A stretch of 64,000 nt of DNA from Gemella haemolysans (GTDB taxonomy: Bacteria > Bacillota > Bacilli > Staphylococcales > Gemellaceae): contig NZ_JAQMFS010000075.1 of NCBI RefSeq assembly GCF_028308085.1, positions 1-64,000 on the forward strand, in the 5' to 3' direction. The stretch's first letter is position 1. Every line of letters starts with the position of its first letter. A program made the position numbers and the translations under genes. Under the pieces are notes generated by a model, which saw only the letters and a program-made list of their open reading frames with translations, did not search any database and was not told the DNA's origin. Positions 15,262 to 25,352 of the stretch are shown in pieces.

Positions 15262-17898
15262 ATGACAAAAAAATATGTTTATAATTTCAGTGAAGGAAAT
15301 AAAGATATGAGATCTTTACTTGGGGGTAAAGGTGCAAATCTTGCAGAAATGAAGGGATTAGGGATTAATGTACCACCTGGTTTTACTATTACTACAGAAA
15401 GCTGTAATAGTTATTATGAAAATGGGGAACGAATTAAACCTGAGATTTTAAAACAAATTAATGAACAATTAGAAATATTAGAAAAAAATATAGGTAAAGA
15501 GTTGGGAAGTATAGAAAATCCGTTATTAGTTTCTGTACGAAGTGGTGCTGTATTTTCAATGCCTGGAATGATGGATACAATTTTAAATTTAGGATTGAAT
15601 GATGAAACAACTATTGCCTTAGCTAAGAAAAATAATAATTATCGTTTTGCTTATGATAGTTATAGAAGATTTATTCAAATGTTCTCTGATGTAGTAATGG
15701 ATGTAGAGAAATATAAATTTGAAGAAGTATTAACACGAGTAAAAAATGAAAATGGCTATGAACAAGATAGCGATATGAATGAAAAAGATTTATTTAAAGT
15801 TGTTGAAGAGTTCAAAGAAATCTACAAAAAAGAAGTAGGACGTGAATTTCCGATGAGTGTGAAGGAACAACTTATGCTAGCTATCGAAGCGGTATTTAAA
15901 TCTTGGAATAATAATCGTGCTAAAGTATATAGAAGACTTCATAATATTAGTGATAAACTAGGGACTGCTGTAAATATCCAAGCCATGGTTTTCGGGAATA
16001 TGGGAGACAATTGTGGTACTGGAGTATCATTTAGTAGAAACCCTGTAACTGGTGAAGATGAACTATTCGGAGAATATTTAATTAATGCACAAGGGGAAGA
16101 TGTAGTTGCGGGAATTAGAACTCCGAAAAATATTAGTGTGCTAGCTGAAGATATGCCACATTTATATAAAGAATTTGTGGAACTTTCTAAAAAATTAGAA
16201 GGACACTATAAAGATATGCAAGATATTGAGTTTACTATTGAAGATGGTAAATTATATATTCTTCAAACAAGAAATGCTAAGAGAACTCCAAATGCTGTTG
16301 TCGAAGTTGCAGTTTCATTAGTAGAAGAAGGTGTTATTAGTAAGGAAGAGGCTATTTTAAGAGTAGGTACAGAAGAAATTAACAAACTTCTTCATTCTAC
16401 ATTTGAAGAAAAATCATTGAAACAAGCACAACAATTAACTCAAGGATTAGCGGCCTCACCAGGAGCGGCAGTGGGAGCAATTTATTTTACTGCTCATGAA
16501 GCGGTTGAAGCGGCTAAAACAAAACCGGTTGTATTAGTAAGAGAAGAAACATCACCTGAAGATATTGAAGGAATGGTTAGCTCAGAAGCCATTGTAACTC
16601 TACGTGGAGGTATGACATCACATGCTGCGGTAGTTGCACGTGGAATGGGTAAATGCTGCGTATGTGGTTGCCAAAACATGATTATTAATTATGACGAAAA
16701 AACTTTAAAAATTGCTGGAATTACATTAAAAGAAGGAGATGTAATCTCTGTTGATGGAAGCAGTGGTAAGGTTTATCTGGGTGAAGTTGATAAAATAGAT
16801 GCTAGATTCAGCGATAGATTCAATAAGCTCTTAGGATGGGCGGATGAAATTAGAAGTCTAAAAGTATTAGCAAATGCTGATAATGAAGTTGATGCAAAAG
16901 TTGCTTTCGAGTTTGGAGCTGAAGGAATTGGATTATGTAGAACAGAACATATGTTCTTTGAAGAAGATAGAATTAGTTTAGTTAGAAAAATGATACTAGC
17001 ATCAGATACAAATGAAAGAATTAGATTCTTAGATAGATTACAACCAATTCAAAGTGATGATTTCTATAAAATTTTTAAAGAAGCGAAAGGTAAATCTGTT
17101 AACATAAGATTACTAGATCCACCACTTCATGAATTCTTACCGAAAGATGAAAAAACTGTAAAAGTTATTGCTGAGGAAATAGGTGTAAGTGTTAGTCAAT
17201 TAGAAGCAAAAATTGCTAGTATTGCTGAGTTCAACCCTATGATGGGACACCGTGGTTGCCGTCTAGGAATAACATTTCCAGAAATTTATTTAATGCAGGC
17301 AAAAGCGATCAGTTCAGCAGCGATTAGAGCACGTAAAGAAGGAATTGAAGTTAATGTAGAAATTATGATTCCGTTAGTAGGTTTAGAAAAAGAACTTGTA
17401 GTTCTACGTGAGCAAATAGTTGAATTAGTTGAAAAAGAAATACAGTTATACAATGCGGACTTTAATTATAAAGTAGGAACTATGATTGAAATACCACGAG
17501 CTTGTGTAGTAGCTGATAAGATTGCTGAACATGCAGATTTCTTCAGTTTCGGAACAAATGACTTAACACAATTAACATTTGGTTATTCAAGAGACGACGC
17601 TGAGAAATTTATCGATATCTATAAGAAAAAAAATATCTTAGAGTCAGATCCATTTGTTCATTTAGATGAGAGTGGAGTACTAGAGTTAATGAAGATTGCT
17701 GTCAATAAAGCAAAAGCTGTAAAACCAAATATTAAACTAGGAATTTGTGGTGAACATGGGGGAGATGAAAAATCAATTCTACTTTGTTCAAAAATTGGTT
17801 TAGGTTATGTTTCTTGTTCACCATATCGAGTTATTATCGCAAGAATTGCAGCCGCTAAAGTAGCCATTAGCGATATAGAAGTAGCGTTAACTAAGTAA
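15262..17898 (+). CDS. ppdK: Pyruvate, phosphate dikinase
   Basis: Interconverts pyruvate + ATP + phosphate and PEP + AMP + pyrophosphate. The 878 residues comprise the N-terminal nucleotide-binding domain (KGANLAEM, VSVRSGAVFSMPGMMDT), the central phospho-His domain (GGMTSHAAVVARGMGK; catalytic His454, with Thr452 as the expected PDRP target) and the C-terminal PEP/pyruvate barrel (GIGLCRTEHMFF, GTNDLTQLTFGYSRDDA, GICGEHGGD). All key blocks are intact. GATGGGGGAA serves as ribosome binding site. It ends the ccpN-PDRP-ppdK unit. Confidence 0.98.
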   Translation: MTKKYVYNFSEGNKDMRSLLGGKGANLAEMKGLGINVPPGFTITTESCNSYYENGERIKPEILKQINEQLEILEKNIGKELGSIENPLLVSVRSGAVFSMPGMMDTILNLGLNDETTIALAKKNNNYRFAYDSYRRFIQMFSDVVMDVEKYKFEEVLTRVKNENGYEQDSDMNEKDLFKVVEEFKEIYKKEVGREFPMSVKEQLMLAIEAVFKSWNNNRAKVYRRLHNISDKLGTAVNIQAMVFGNMGDNCGTGVSFSRNPVTGEDELFGEYLINAQGEDVVAGIRTPKNISVLAEDMPHLYKEFVELSKKLEGHYKDMQDIEFTIEDGKLYILQTRNAKRTPNAVVEVAVSLVEEGVISKEEAILRVGTEEINKLLHSTFEEKSLKQAQQLTQGLAASPGAAVGAIYFTAHEAVEAAKTKPVVLVREETSPEDIEGMVSSEAIVTLRGGMTSHAAVVARGMGKCCVCGCQNMIINYDEKTLKIAGITLKEGDVISVDGSSGKVYLGEVDKIDARFSDRFNKLLGWADEIRSLKVLANADNEVDAKVAFEFGAEGIGLCRTEHMFFEEDRISLVRKMILASDTNERIRFLDRLQPIQSDDFYKIFKEAKGKSVNIRLLDPPLHEFLPKDEKTVKVIAEEIGVSVSQLEAKIASIAEFNPMMGHRGCRLGITFPEIYLMQAKAISSAAIRARKEGIEVNVEIMIPLVGLEKELVVLREQIVELVEKEIQLYNADFNYKVGTMIEIPRACVVADKIAEHADFFSFGTNDLTQLTFGYSRDDAEKFIDIYKKKNILESDPFVHLDESGVLELMKIAVNKAKAVKPNIKLGICGEHGGDEKSILLCSKIGLGYVSCSPYRVIIARIAAAKVAISDIEVALTK

Positions 17899-17983
17899 AA
17901 TGTTAAAGAAGAAATAGAGGTTTTTAGTAATTTATCTACTAAGACTTTGCTATAATAATTAATGATTATATTAGCAGAATATG

Positions 17984-18019
17984 AGGGTGATTCTTAATGA
18001 ATTACCCTTTATTTTTTTA
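17984..18019 (+). terminator. Terminator after ppdK
   Basis: Stem AGGGTGATTC/GAATTACCCT, one mismatch, is followed by TTTATTTTTTT. Confidence 0.8.
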
Positions 18020-18265
18020 GTATAAGAAAATATGTGGGTTAAAGATTTAAATTATGTCTTAATTAACTGAATTATAATTATAAAGTCTTTGTAAATATTA
18101 CAAAAATATTAAATAATAGTTAATATTATACAAAGTAAATTGATTTTTTTTTCATTATACATTAAAATTAATGTAGTATATTGTACCATTTTATATCGAA
18201 AAAAGGGTTCAAATCAAAATGAAAGTTAAATGAAAGTTTAAATATTGAAAAAGAGAGGATATACT
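18020..18265. other. AT-rich leader of the PBP gene
   Basis: No gene is seen. It presumably holds the PBP promoter, but no well-spaced -35/-10 pair could be fixed. Together with the ppdK terminator this fills the 367-base gap. Confidence 0.4.
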
Positions 18266-20824
18266 ATGGCAGAAAATAATAATAGTCGGTTATCGAGAAG
18301 AGATAGACACTCTCAGGAAAGAAAGAGTGTTATGCCAGGTGGATATATATCTAGAGGGAATAATAATCCAACAAATAATGGGCAACAAAGAAGACCATTA
18401 ACAAATGAAGAAGTAATGAGAAGAAATGCACAGAACGCAGGACCTTCCAATCAACAACAAAGAGCAGGTAATGCTAATCAAGGACAAGGAGTACCACCTG
18501 TTAGACCGAGAAATGCTCAACAATCAGCAAGAACTGGTAAACCAGGAGGGCCTAGACGGCCATTAGGTCCAAATAGAATTAGTAATCCAAATTCTAAAAA
18601 ATCCAATAAAACTTTATGGATGAAAATATTGAGATATGGGTTATATGCAGCAAGTGTTGCTATTATATCACTATTCTTACTATGTGTATTCTGGATTTAT
18701 CAAGCACCTGCATTTGACTCTAAGATACTAGATAATAACTCAAGAACAATCGTTTATGATGTTAATAATAATGAGGTGGCAAAATTAGGGAACCAGATTG
18801 GTGAAAATTTAAATACATCAGACATCCCGACAAAAATGCAAGATGCAATCTTAGCGACAGAGGATAATAGATTTTTCGAACATGGAGCAGTCGATTTTAG
18901 ACGTTTAGTAGGAGCGGTATTTTCAAACCTTACAAGTGGGTTTGGATCTCAAGGTGCGTCAACAATTTCTCAACAGTTAATTAAGAGAACATTCTTAGAC
19001 GATAATAAGAGTATGAAGCGTAAAGTTCAAGAAGCATATCTTGCATATAAACTTGAACAAAACTACGATAAAGAATCTATATTTACTATGTATGTAAATA
19101 GAATCTATTATTCAGATGGAGTATATGGATTAAAAACAGCTTCTAAGTACTATTTTGGAAAAGAGTTAAATCAATTAACTCTTTCGCAGATGGCGCTTTT
19201 AGCGGGGTTACCTCAGCATCCTAATACATATAATCCATATGATAATCCTGAAGCGGCTAAAGCTCGTCGTGACACTGTATTGTATTTAATGCAATACCAT
19301 GGGAAAATCTCAGAAGCAGAATCAACAGCAGCTCAAAAAACTAATGTATTAGATGGATTAATAGAACGTGACGAAAGTGAACGTGTATTATTATCAAGTG
19401 AATTTGATTCAAAATATACTTCATATATGAATCAAATTGTAAATGAATTAAAAAATAGTAAAGAATTTAAAGATTATGAAGGTGACGTATTAAACTTAGG
19501 TCTTAAAATTTATACTAACTTTGATTCAAAAATTCAAGATACTTTAACAGAAAGTGTAAATGCTAACTATGCAGGAATAAAACAAGCAAGTAATGTGGCT
19601 ATGGTTGTACTGAATAACGAAAATAGTGGTATAGCCGCTCTTTATGGAGGTAAAAAACAGACCTTCCATGGATTTAATATTGCAACGCAAGCTAAGTTAC
19701 AACCCGGTTCATCAATTAAACCAATACTAGCTTATGGACCTGCTGTAGAATATCTAAATTGGGGTTCTGATCATACGGTTAATGACTCGAAAATTCAGGG
19801 ATCTCAAATTCAAAACTGGGATAGACAATTCCACGGTAATATTACAATAAATAACGCATTAGTTTGGTCATATAATATTCCAGCTATTAAAACATATCAA
19901 GAAGTTGGTTTCGATAGAGTAAAACAATATGCAAATAATGTGGGTATGGATATCAAGGATAATTCTATTACTACTCCAATTGGAGGAAGTGGAGATGGAT
20001 TCTCGCCATTACAAATGGCAGGAGCATATGTTCCGTTTAGTAATGGTGGATATTATGCAACACCAAAAGCTATCAAAAAAGTTTATGATAGTGAAGGTTC
20101 TGAAGTGAAGAGCTTCAGTAAAGATGACAGAAAACGTGTTATTAAAGAATCAACTGCGTACATTATGACTTCAATGTTAAGAAATGTAGTAAATGGTACG
20201 GCTTCGTTTGCTCGTATTAGTGGAGCTGATATGGCTGTTAAGACAGGTACAACTACATTCGGTGAAGGAGAAGCTCAAAAGTATAATTTTGATATAGATA
20301 ATTATTCTAAAGATTCTTGGACAATTGGATATACTAGTAATTACACGATGGCTGTATGGCAAGGATTTGATGCAATTGATGGGCCGACGAAGTATATGAC
20401 TCAAGAAGATACGCAGAAAACTCAAGCATTATATAGAATTAATATGCAAAATATAGTGCGTATTCACCCACCTAAAGGATTTAAAGTCCCAGAAAACGTT
20501 GGATCTATAAACGGTGGAGTTAAAGTTATTTCTGATAGTGAACGTCGAGAAATTGAAGAACAAAATAAACGTAATCAAGAAGAAAAAGATAAAGATAAAG
20601 ATAGAAATAACAATAATAACAACGGTAATAACAGCAACGATGATAATAATCGTAATGGAAATAATTCTGAAGATAACAATAGTAATTTATCAAATCAAAA
20701 TGGTCAACAGAATGGTAACAACGGTAATTCCCAATCACGAGGAGGCAACTCTAATGGAGTACAACCTGGTGTAAGGAATTCAGGAGCTAACAATAATAAC
20801 AACGCTAGTAGAGGCAATAGATAA
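18266..20824 (+). CDS. Class A penicillin-binding protein (PBP1A/2A type)
   Basis: Builds peptidoglycan by glycan polymerisation and peptide cross-linking at the outer face of the membrane. The ATG at 18266 (MAENNNSRLS) has GAGAGG 7 bases upstream and is preferred over a TTG at 18245. Order: a cytoplasmic Gln/Asn/Pro/Arg-rich tail (about 1-110), one transmembrane helix (about 118-140), a GT51 domain with the catalytic Glu199 in ILATEDNRFFEH, and a transpeptidase with Ser482 in SSIK, a WSYN motif and VKTGTT. The last roughly 90 residues are a low-complexity Asn/Gly/Ser/Asp tail, exposed outside. It is a single-gene unit with a terminator behind it. Confidence 0.95.
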   Translation: MAENNNSRLSRRDRHSQERKSVMPGGYISRGNNNPTNNGQQRRPLTNEEVMRRNAQNAGPSNQQQRAGNANQGQGVPPVRPRNAQQSARTGKPGGPRRPLGPNRISNPNSKKSNKTLWMKILRYGLYAASVAIISLFLLCVFWIYQAPAFDSKILDNNSRTIVYDVNNNEVAKLGNQIGENLNTSDIPTKMQDAILATEDNRFFEHGAVDFRRLVGAVFSNLTSGFGSQGASTISQQLIKRTFLDDNKSMKRKVQEAYLAYKLEQNYDKESIFTMYVNRIYYSDGVYGLKTASKYYFGKELNQLTLSQMALLAGLPQHPNTYNPYDNPEAAKARRDTVLYLMQYHGKISEAESTAAQKTNVLDGLIERDESERVLLSSEFDSKYTSYMNQIVNELKNSKEFKDYEGDVLNLGLKIYTNFDSKIQDTLTESVNANYAGIKQASNVAMVVLNNENSGIAALYGGKKQTFHGFNIATQAKLQPGSSIKPILAYGPAVEYLNWGSDHTVNDSKIQGSQIQNWDRQFHGNITINNALVWSYNIPAIKTYQEVGFDRVKQYANNVGMDIKDNSITTPIGGSGDGFSPLQMAGAYVPFSNGGYYATPKAIKKVYDSEGSEVKSFSKDDRKRVIKESTAYIMTSMLRNVVNGTASFARISGADMAVKTGTTTFGEGEAQKYNFDIDNYSKDSWTIGYTSNYTMAVWQGFDAIDGPTKYMTQEDTQKTQALYRINMQNIVRIHPPKGFKVPENVGSINGGVKVISDSERREIEEQNKRNQEEKDKDKDRNNNNNNGNNSNDDNNRNGNNSEDNNSNLSNQNGQQNGNNGNSQSRGGNSNGVQPGVRNSGANNNNNASRGNR

Positions 20825-20832
20825 TTAGTAAT

Positions 20833-20875
20833 AAATCTACTGTACAGGAAATCTGTACGGTAGGTTTATTTTTTA
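20833..20875 (+). terminator. Terminator after the PBP gene
   Basis: Stem AAATCTACTGTACAG/CTGTACGGTAGGTTT is followed by ATTTTTT. Confidence 0.85.
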
Positions 20876-21007
20876 TAATTTTAAAATACTACACAAATAT
20901 TTAGAAATGGTGTACAATATAGAAATGGAGCAGTTTATTTATTCTTTGTTAAACTGAAAAAAATCATTCCATAAAACTTATATTATTATAAAGACGGATG
21001 TGAAGCT

Positions 21008-21868
21008 ATGAAGAAAAAATTAGTTATAATTACAGGAATAAGTGGAGCAGGAAAAAATACAGCGTTAGAGGTCTTTGAAAATCAAGGATATTTTTGTACA
21101 GATAATTTACCGGGACTTGTTGTAGAAGATTTTCTAAGAATTATTGAAGAAAAAGAAATAGATAAAACAGCTATAAGCATAGATATTAGAAGCAAGCTTT
21201 TGTTTGTTGATTTAAAAGAAGTATTAAAAAAAATACAACAAAATGAATATTTTGATGTTCGTATAATATTTTTAGATAGTGAAGATCAAGTATTAGTAAA
21301 TAGATATAAAGAAACTAGAAAAAATCATCCTTTGTCTAGTGAATTTAGTCTTCTAGAAGGAATTACTCAAGAAAGAAAAGATATGGATGCTATTAAAGGT
21401 ATAGCGAATTATATTTATGATACTACAAATACAACCGTTAAAGACCTTAAAAAGAAAATTTTAGAAGATTTTGGTATTGAGAAAAAAGATAGTTATCATA
21501 TTACAATTTCTAGTTTTGGATATAAATATGGTATACCTATAGATGCGGATAACATTGTAGATGTACGATTTTTAAGGAATCCATTTTATATAAATGAACT
21601 TAGGGAAAAAACTGGACAAGATAGTGAAGTATTTGATTATGTTTTTGATGATGAAGTCACTAAGGAATTTTATGATAAATATCTAGAATTAATGACTTAC
21701 ATGGTAGATAAGTATCAATATGAAGGAAGGGACAAGGTCGCAATTGCTGTTGGATGCACTGGTGGTAAACATCGCTCGGTGAGTATAGCGAGGAAATTAC
21801 ATGAAGATATCTCGAAACTTGGCTATAGAGTTTATCTAGAACATCGCGACATTAACAAGGGTAGGTAG
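21008..21868 (+). CDS. rapZ: RapZ/YvcJ nucleotide-binding protein
   Basis: In Gram-negatives RapZ is an adaptor in control of glucosamine-6-phosphate synthesis; in Bacillus, YvcJ binds GTP/ATP and affects competence. The 286-residue protein has the expected N-terminal P-loop domain and the C-terminal hallmark AVGCTGGKHRSVSIARKL (about 247-264). Its Walker A reads GISGAGKNT. The residue after the lysine is Asn17 where Ser or Thr normally coordinates magnesium, which is unusual. The ribosome binding site is weak (GGATGTGAAG). The next gene, glmR, starts 5 bases after the stop codon, the standard neighbour. Confidence 0.93.
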   Translation: MKKKLVIITGISGAGKNTALEVFENQGYFCTDNLPGLVVEDFLRIIEEKEIDKTAISIDIRSKLLFVDLKEVLKKIQQNEYFDVRIIFLDSEDQVLVNRYKETRKNHPLSSEFSLLEGITQERKDMDAIKGIANYIYDTTNTTVKDLKKKILEDFGIEKKDSYHITISSFGYKYGIPIDADNIVDVRFLRNPFYINELREKTGQDSEVFDYVFDDEVTKEFYDKYLELMTYMVDKYQYEGRDKVAIAVGCTGGKHRSVSIARKLHEDISKLGYRVYLEHRDINKGR

Positions 21869-21872
21869 AAAG

Positions 21873-22856
21873 ATGAGAACTAAAATTAGAGTAGTCACTA
21901 TAGGTGGAGGAACAGGGTTATCTGTTCTTTTAAGAGGGTTGAAAAAATATCCTCTTGATATAACTGCGGTAGTAACGGTAGCTGACGATGGTGGTAGTTC
22001 AGGGAAGATAAGAAGTGATATGAATATTCCATCACCAGGAGATATTAGAAATGTTATTGCTGCATTATCTGATGTAGAGCCGTATCTAGAAAAAATGTTC
22101 CAATATCGATTTGATAGTGGTGAAGTTAAGGGTCATCCGGTAGGTAATTTAATGATTGCTGCAATGACAGATATTCATGGAGATTTTTCAACTGCAGTAA
22201 AAGTTATGAGTAGAATTTTAAATGTTCGTGGAACGGTATTACCGACAACCAATGATATAGCGACTTTAAACGCTGTACTTTCTACAGGTGAAATTATAAG
22301 AGGAGAATCTTCAATTACTGAAGCTGGTGGAGAGATAGATCATGTTTATATTACACCTTCTAGGGTAAAACCTAATGAAGATGTGTTAAGAGCTATCGAA
22401 GAGGCGGATTATATTATAATGGGGCCAGGTAGTTTGTATACATCGATTATTCCCAATTTAGTAATTTCTCAGGTTTCTGATAAGATTAGAGAAAGTAAAG
22501 CTAAGAAAATATATGTTTGTAATGTCATGACTCAGCATGGAGAGACTGATAATTATACAGTTTCTGAACACATTACAGCTATCAATAAACATGTTGGAGA
22601 GAATATTTTTGATTTGGTTATTGCTAATTCTCGTGAGTTTGGTGATAGTATTTTATCGAAATATCACAAAGAAAAACAAGAACCGGTCAAAATCGATCAA
22701 GAAAAAATAGAAGAACTTGGAATTAAATTGATAAAAAATAATGACATCGGAATCGTTGATAATAACACGATTAGACATAATGCAGAAAAAGTTTCTGAAT
22801 TAATTTACGATTATATTATAGACGACAAGCCAACAATGATTTATAATAAAAGATGA
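21873..22856 (+). CDS. glmR: GlmR/YvcK family protein (gluconeogenesis factor)
   Basis: Binds UDP-GlcNAc and, in B. subtilis, activates GlmS to direct carbon into cell-wall precursors; needed on gluconeogenic carbon sources. The 327-residue CofD-like fold is marked by [38 protein letters not shown] and [13 protein letters not shown]. It is translationally coupled to rapZ. The usual third gene of the cluster, whiA, is missing here; the following gene is pgi. Its proximity to pgi and glmU-related functions fits a role in hexosamine supply. Confidence 0.95.
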   Translation: MRTKIRVVTIGGGTGLSVLLRGLKKYPLDITAVVTVADDGGSSGKIRSDMNIPSPGDIRNVIAALSDVEPYLEKMFQYRFDSGEVKGHPVGNLMIAAMTDIHGDFSTAVKVMSRILNVRGTVLPTTNDIATLNAVLSTGEIIRGESSITEAGGEIDHVYITPSRVKPNEDVLRAIEEADYIIMGPGSLYTSIIPNLVISQVSDKIRESKAKKIYVCNVMTQHGETDNYTVSEHITAINKHVGENIFDLVIANSREFGDSILSKYHKEKQEPVKIDQEKIEELGIKLIKNNDIGIVDNNTIRHNAEKVSELIYDYIIDDKPTMIYNKR

Positions 22857-22878
22857 AAATAAAAAAAGGAGAACAAAA

Positions 22879-24228
22879 ATGCACTTAAATTTTGATTATT
22901 CGAAAGCACTAAACTTCTTTAACGAACAAGAAGTAAAAAATATGGAAGGTTATGTGAAAGTTGCACATGATCAATTACACAATAAAACTGGAATAGGAAA
23001 TGATTTCCTAGGATGGTTAGAATTACCAACTAACTACGATAAAGAAGAGTTTGCTAGAATTAAAGAAGCTAGTAAAAAAATTCAAAGCAATTCAGATGTA
23101 CTAGTTGTTATCGGTATTGGAGGTTCATACCTTGGAGCTCGTGCAGCGATTGAAATGCTAAATGATAGTTTCTATAACTTCTATGAAGAAGGAAGAAAAA
23201 CTCCAAAAATCTTCTTCGTAGGTCACACAATTTCATCAACTTATACTCAAGAATTAGTAAATTACTTAAAAACTACAGGAAAAGATTTCTCTGTAAATGT
23301 AATCTCTAAATCAGGAACAACTACAGAGCCTGCTATTGCATTCCGTATTTTCAAAGAATTACTTGAAGAAAAATATGGTAAAGAAGGAGCTAAAGAAAGA
23401 ATCTTCGCTACAACTGACAGAGCTCGTGGAGCATTAAAATCATTAGCAGATGATGAAGGATATGAAACATTTGTAGTACCTGATGATGTAGGTGGACGTT
23501 TCACAGTTCTTACTGCTGTAGGATTACTTCCAATTGCTGTAAGTGGAGTTGATATTGATAAAATGATGGCTGGTGCCAAATTAGCTCAAGATGAATTATC
23601 AACACCAGATTTAAGCAAAAATATTGCTTACCAATATGCTGTAATGCGTAATATCTTACAACAAAAAGGTAAATTAATTGAGATTCTTGTATCTTACGAA
23701 CCATCAATGGTTTACTTCAACGAATGGTGGAAACAACTTTACGGTGAATCTGAAGGTAAAGATGGAAAAGCATTATATCCATCAAGTGTTTGCTTCTCAA
23801 CAGACCTTCACTCTATGGGACAATATGTTCAAGAAGGACGTCGTGTTCTATTAGAAACTATCTTAAAAGTTAAATCTCCAAACAAAGATATCGAGCTTAA
23901 AGAAGCTGATAACAATCTTGATGGATTAAACTATTTAGCTGGAAAAACTATGGATTTCGTAAACACTAAAGCATTTGAAGGAACACTTCTTGCTCACACA
24001 GATGGAGGGGTACCTAACTTTGTAGTAGAACTTCCTGATATGAGTGAGTTCACATTCGGATACTTAGTATACTTCTTCGAAAAAGCTGTAGGTATTTCTG
24101 GATACATGCAAGGATTAAATCCATTTGACCAACCAGGAGTAGAAGCATATAAGAAAAATATGTTCGCACTTCTTGGAAAACCTGGATTCGAAGAATTAAA
24201 AGCAGAATTAGAAGAAAGATTAAAATAA
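22879..24228 (+). CDS. pgi: Glucose-6-phosphate isomerase
   Basis: Interconverts glucose 6-phosphate and fructose 6-phosphate in glycolysis. The 449-residue length is the short Gram-positive form. Signature blocks are [13 protein letters not shown] (sugar-phosphate binding), [14 protein letters not shown], and [28 protein letters not shown] lies before the ATG, 22 bases after glmR, so it may be co-transcribed with rapZ-glmR. Codon use is biased as expected for a highly expressed gene. Confidence 0.98.
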   Translation: MHLNFDYSKALNFFNEQEVKNMEGYVKVAHDQLHNKTGIGNDFLGWLELPTNYDKEEFARIKEASKKIQSNSDVLVVIGIGGSYLGARAAIEMLNDSFYNFYEEGRKTPKIFFVGHTISSTYTQELVNYLKTTGKDFSVNVISKSGTTTEPAIAFRIFKELLEEKYGKEGAKERIFATTDRARGALKSLADDEGYETFVVPDDVGGRFTVLTAVGLLPIAVSGVDIDKMMAGAKLAQDELSTPDLSKNIAYQYAVMRNILQQKGKLIEILVSYEPSMVYFNEWWKQLYGESEGKDGKALYPSSVCFSTDLHSMGQYVQEGRRVLLETILKVKSPNKDIELKEADNNLDGLNYLAGKTMDFVNTKAFEGTLLAHTDGGVPNFVVELPDMSEFTFGYLVYFFEKAVGISGYMQGLNPFDQPGVEAYKKNMFALLGKPGFEELKAELEERLK

Positions 24229-24241
24229 TCTTGAATAAATT

Positions 24242-24281
24242 AAAAACTGATAGAGGAATAATTTTCCTTTATCAGTTTTTT
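24242..24281 (+). terminator. Terminator after pgi
   Basis: Stem AAAAACTGATA/TATCAGTTTTTT with a T-run. Confidence 0.87.
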
Positions 24282-24382
24282 GTTAATGTTTAATAATTAA
24301 ATTTTACTATCAAATATTTTAAGTATGGAGGTGTCGCAAGCTACAACTAAAACAGTAAGTTTAAAATTAAAAACAAAAAGAA

Positions 24383-24431
24383 AACGACTCTATAAATTAG
24401 ATTCAAATAAAATCGTAATTTATGAGTCTTC
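24383..24431. terminator. Hairpin at the end of the GntR regulator gene
   Basis: Arms GACTCTATAAATTA/TAATTTATGAGTC enclose a loop containing AAAATCG. The minus strand continues as GTTTTCTTTTTG. It belongs to the GACTC...GAGTC hairpin group seen elsewhere in the window. Confidence 0.65.
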
Positions 24432-24432
24432 T

Positions 24433-25140
24433 TTATCTTTTGGCCATTGTTACAAATGTGAACTTATCTGGTCTATATGAAAGTATTCCATATTGTAGTA
24501 TGTTTCCATTGGACAAATAAGTGATACTTTCAACAACAGCTACCATATTGTATTCACCAAGGTCCATATATTGTTTTTCTTCATCTGTAGCGTATCTAAA
24601 TGATATTTGACGTCGTGAGTGCGTTATATTTAATCCTAATTCTTTTTCTAAGTATTTGTAAATAGATGATTCTGCAATTTCTTTATTAATAAATGGAACA
24701 AGACTTCTATCGAAATATGATACCTCATACTCTAATTTTTCGCCGTTGATCGTTCTACTACGACTAACTCTATAAAAATCATTATTCTCATCTGCACTAA
24801 AAATATCCATTATTTTCTTTTCGCCTTGAATAATATAAAGTGACTCTAGTGTAGTCTTAATTTCGTACTTTCCGTCGATGTTTAATTCAGAAGAAGTTTT
24901 AATATTTCCTAAATAATTATTTTTTATTCTTCCGTGTCCAAGAATTAAAGAATTTTTACCTTTAATCTTTTGGATATAACCATTAATTTCTAATAAAGAC
25001 AAAGCTTTTCTAATAGTATCTTTTGAATAACCGTATTCTTTTACTAACTCATTTTCACTTGGTAGTTCTGTATTACGCTTATAAAAACGAGTATCTATTT
25101 TTTCCTTGAGATCATTATAGACCTTTTTGTATTTACTCAT
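24433..25140 (-). CDS. GntR-family regulator, TreR subgroup
   Basis: A 235-residue repressor with an N-terminal winged helix (about 1-70, ELPSENELVKEYGYSKDTIRKAL) and a C-terminal UTRA ligand domain (about 85-230) ending YRPDKFTFVTMAKR, as in trehalose repressors. The neighbouring, divergently transcribed operon handles maltose/maltodextrin and no trehalose gene is present, so it probably senses a sugar phosphate made by the PTS in that operon. A palindrome TTGTA-AA-TACAA, close to the TreR operator of B. subtilis, lies in the divergent operon's leader. Confidence 0.85.
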   Translation of the reverse strand: MSKYKKVYNDLKEKIDTRFYKRNTELPSENELVKEYGYSKDTIRKALSLLEINGYIQKIKGKNSLILGHGRIKNNYLGNIKTSSELNIDGKYEIKTTLESLYIIQGEKKIMDIFSADENNDFYRVSRSRTINGEKLEYEVSYFDRSLVPFINKEIAESSIYKYLEKELGLNITHSRRQISFRYATDEEKQYMDLGEYNMVAVVESITYLSNGNILQYGILSYRPDKFTFVTMAKR

Positions 25141-25295
25141 ATATGATTTACCTTTACTGTTCTCCTTTTAAAAATTACCTATTTAATTATAAATGTAGTT
25201 GATAAGAATTGCAAGGGTTAAGTACATCTTACATACATATTGTAACATTTACGTATATGTTGTAGAAAAAAATAAAAAGAATTACATAAATGTCA

Positions 25296-25324
25296 TTGAC
25301 AAAATGAAAGTGTTTTATTATAAT
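25296..25324 (+). promoter_or_regulatory. Consensus promoter of the malQ operon
   Basis: TTGACA (25296-25301) and TATAAT (25319-25324) are spaced exactly 17 bases apart. The spacer contains TGAAAGTGTTTTAT, an imperfect CcpA cre-like sequence. Confidence 0.85.
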
Positions 25325-25352
25325 AATTATTGTTAAGTTATAAAAACTTATT

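Noticed and set aside
20514-20774. Long open frames in other frames of the Asn-rich PBP tail
   Set aside because: They arise from the AAT/AAC repeats of the true reading frame and encode only low-complexity Ile/Lys or Tyr/Cys runs.
24326-24481. 51-codon open frame after pgi, beginning at ATGGAGGTG
   Set aside because: It runs through a terminator hairpin and the 3' end of the regulator gene on the other strand, and has no Shine-Dalgarno sequence of its own.
25303-25318. CcpA cre site in the malQ promoter spacer
   Set aside because: TGAAAGTGTTTTAT differs from the consensus at the central CG and at the final CA, so it is noted only as a possibility and not listed as a separate site.
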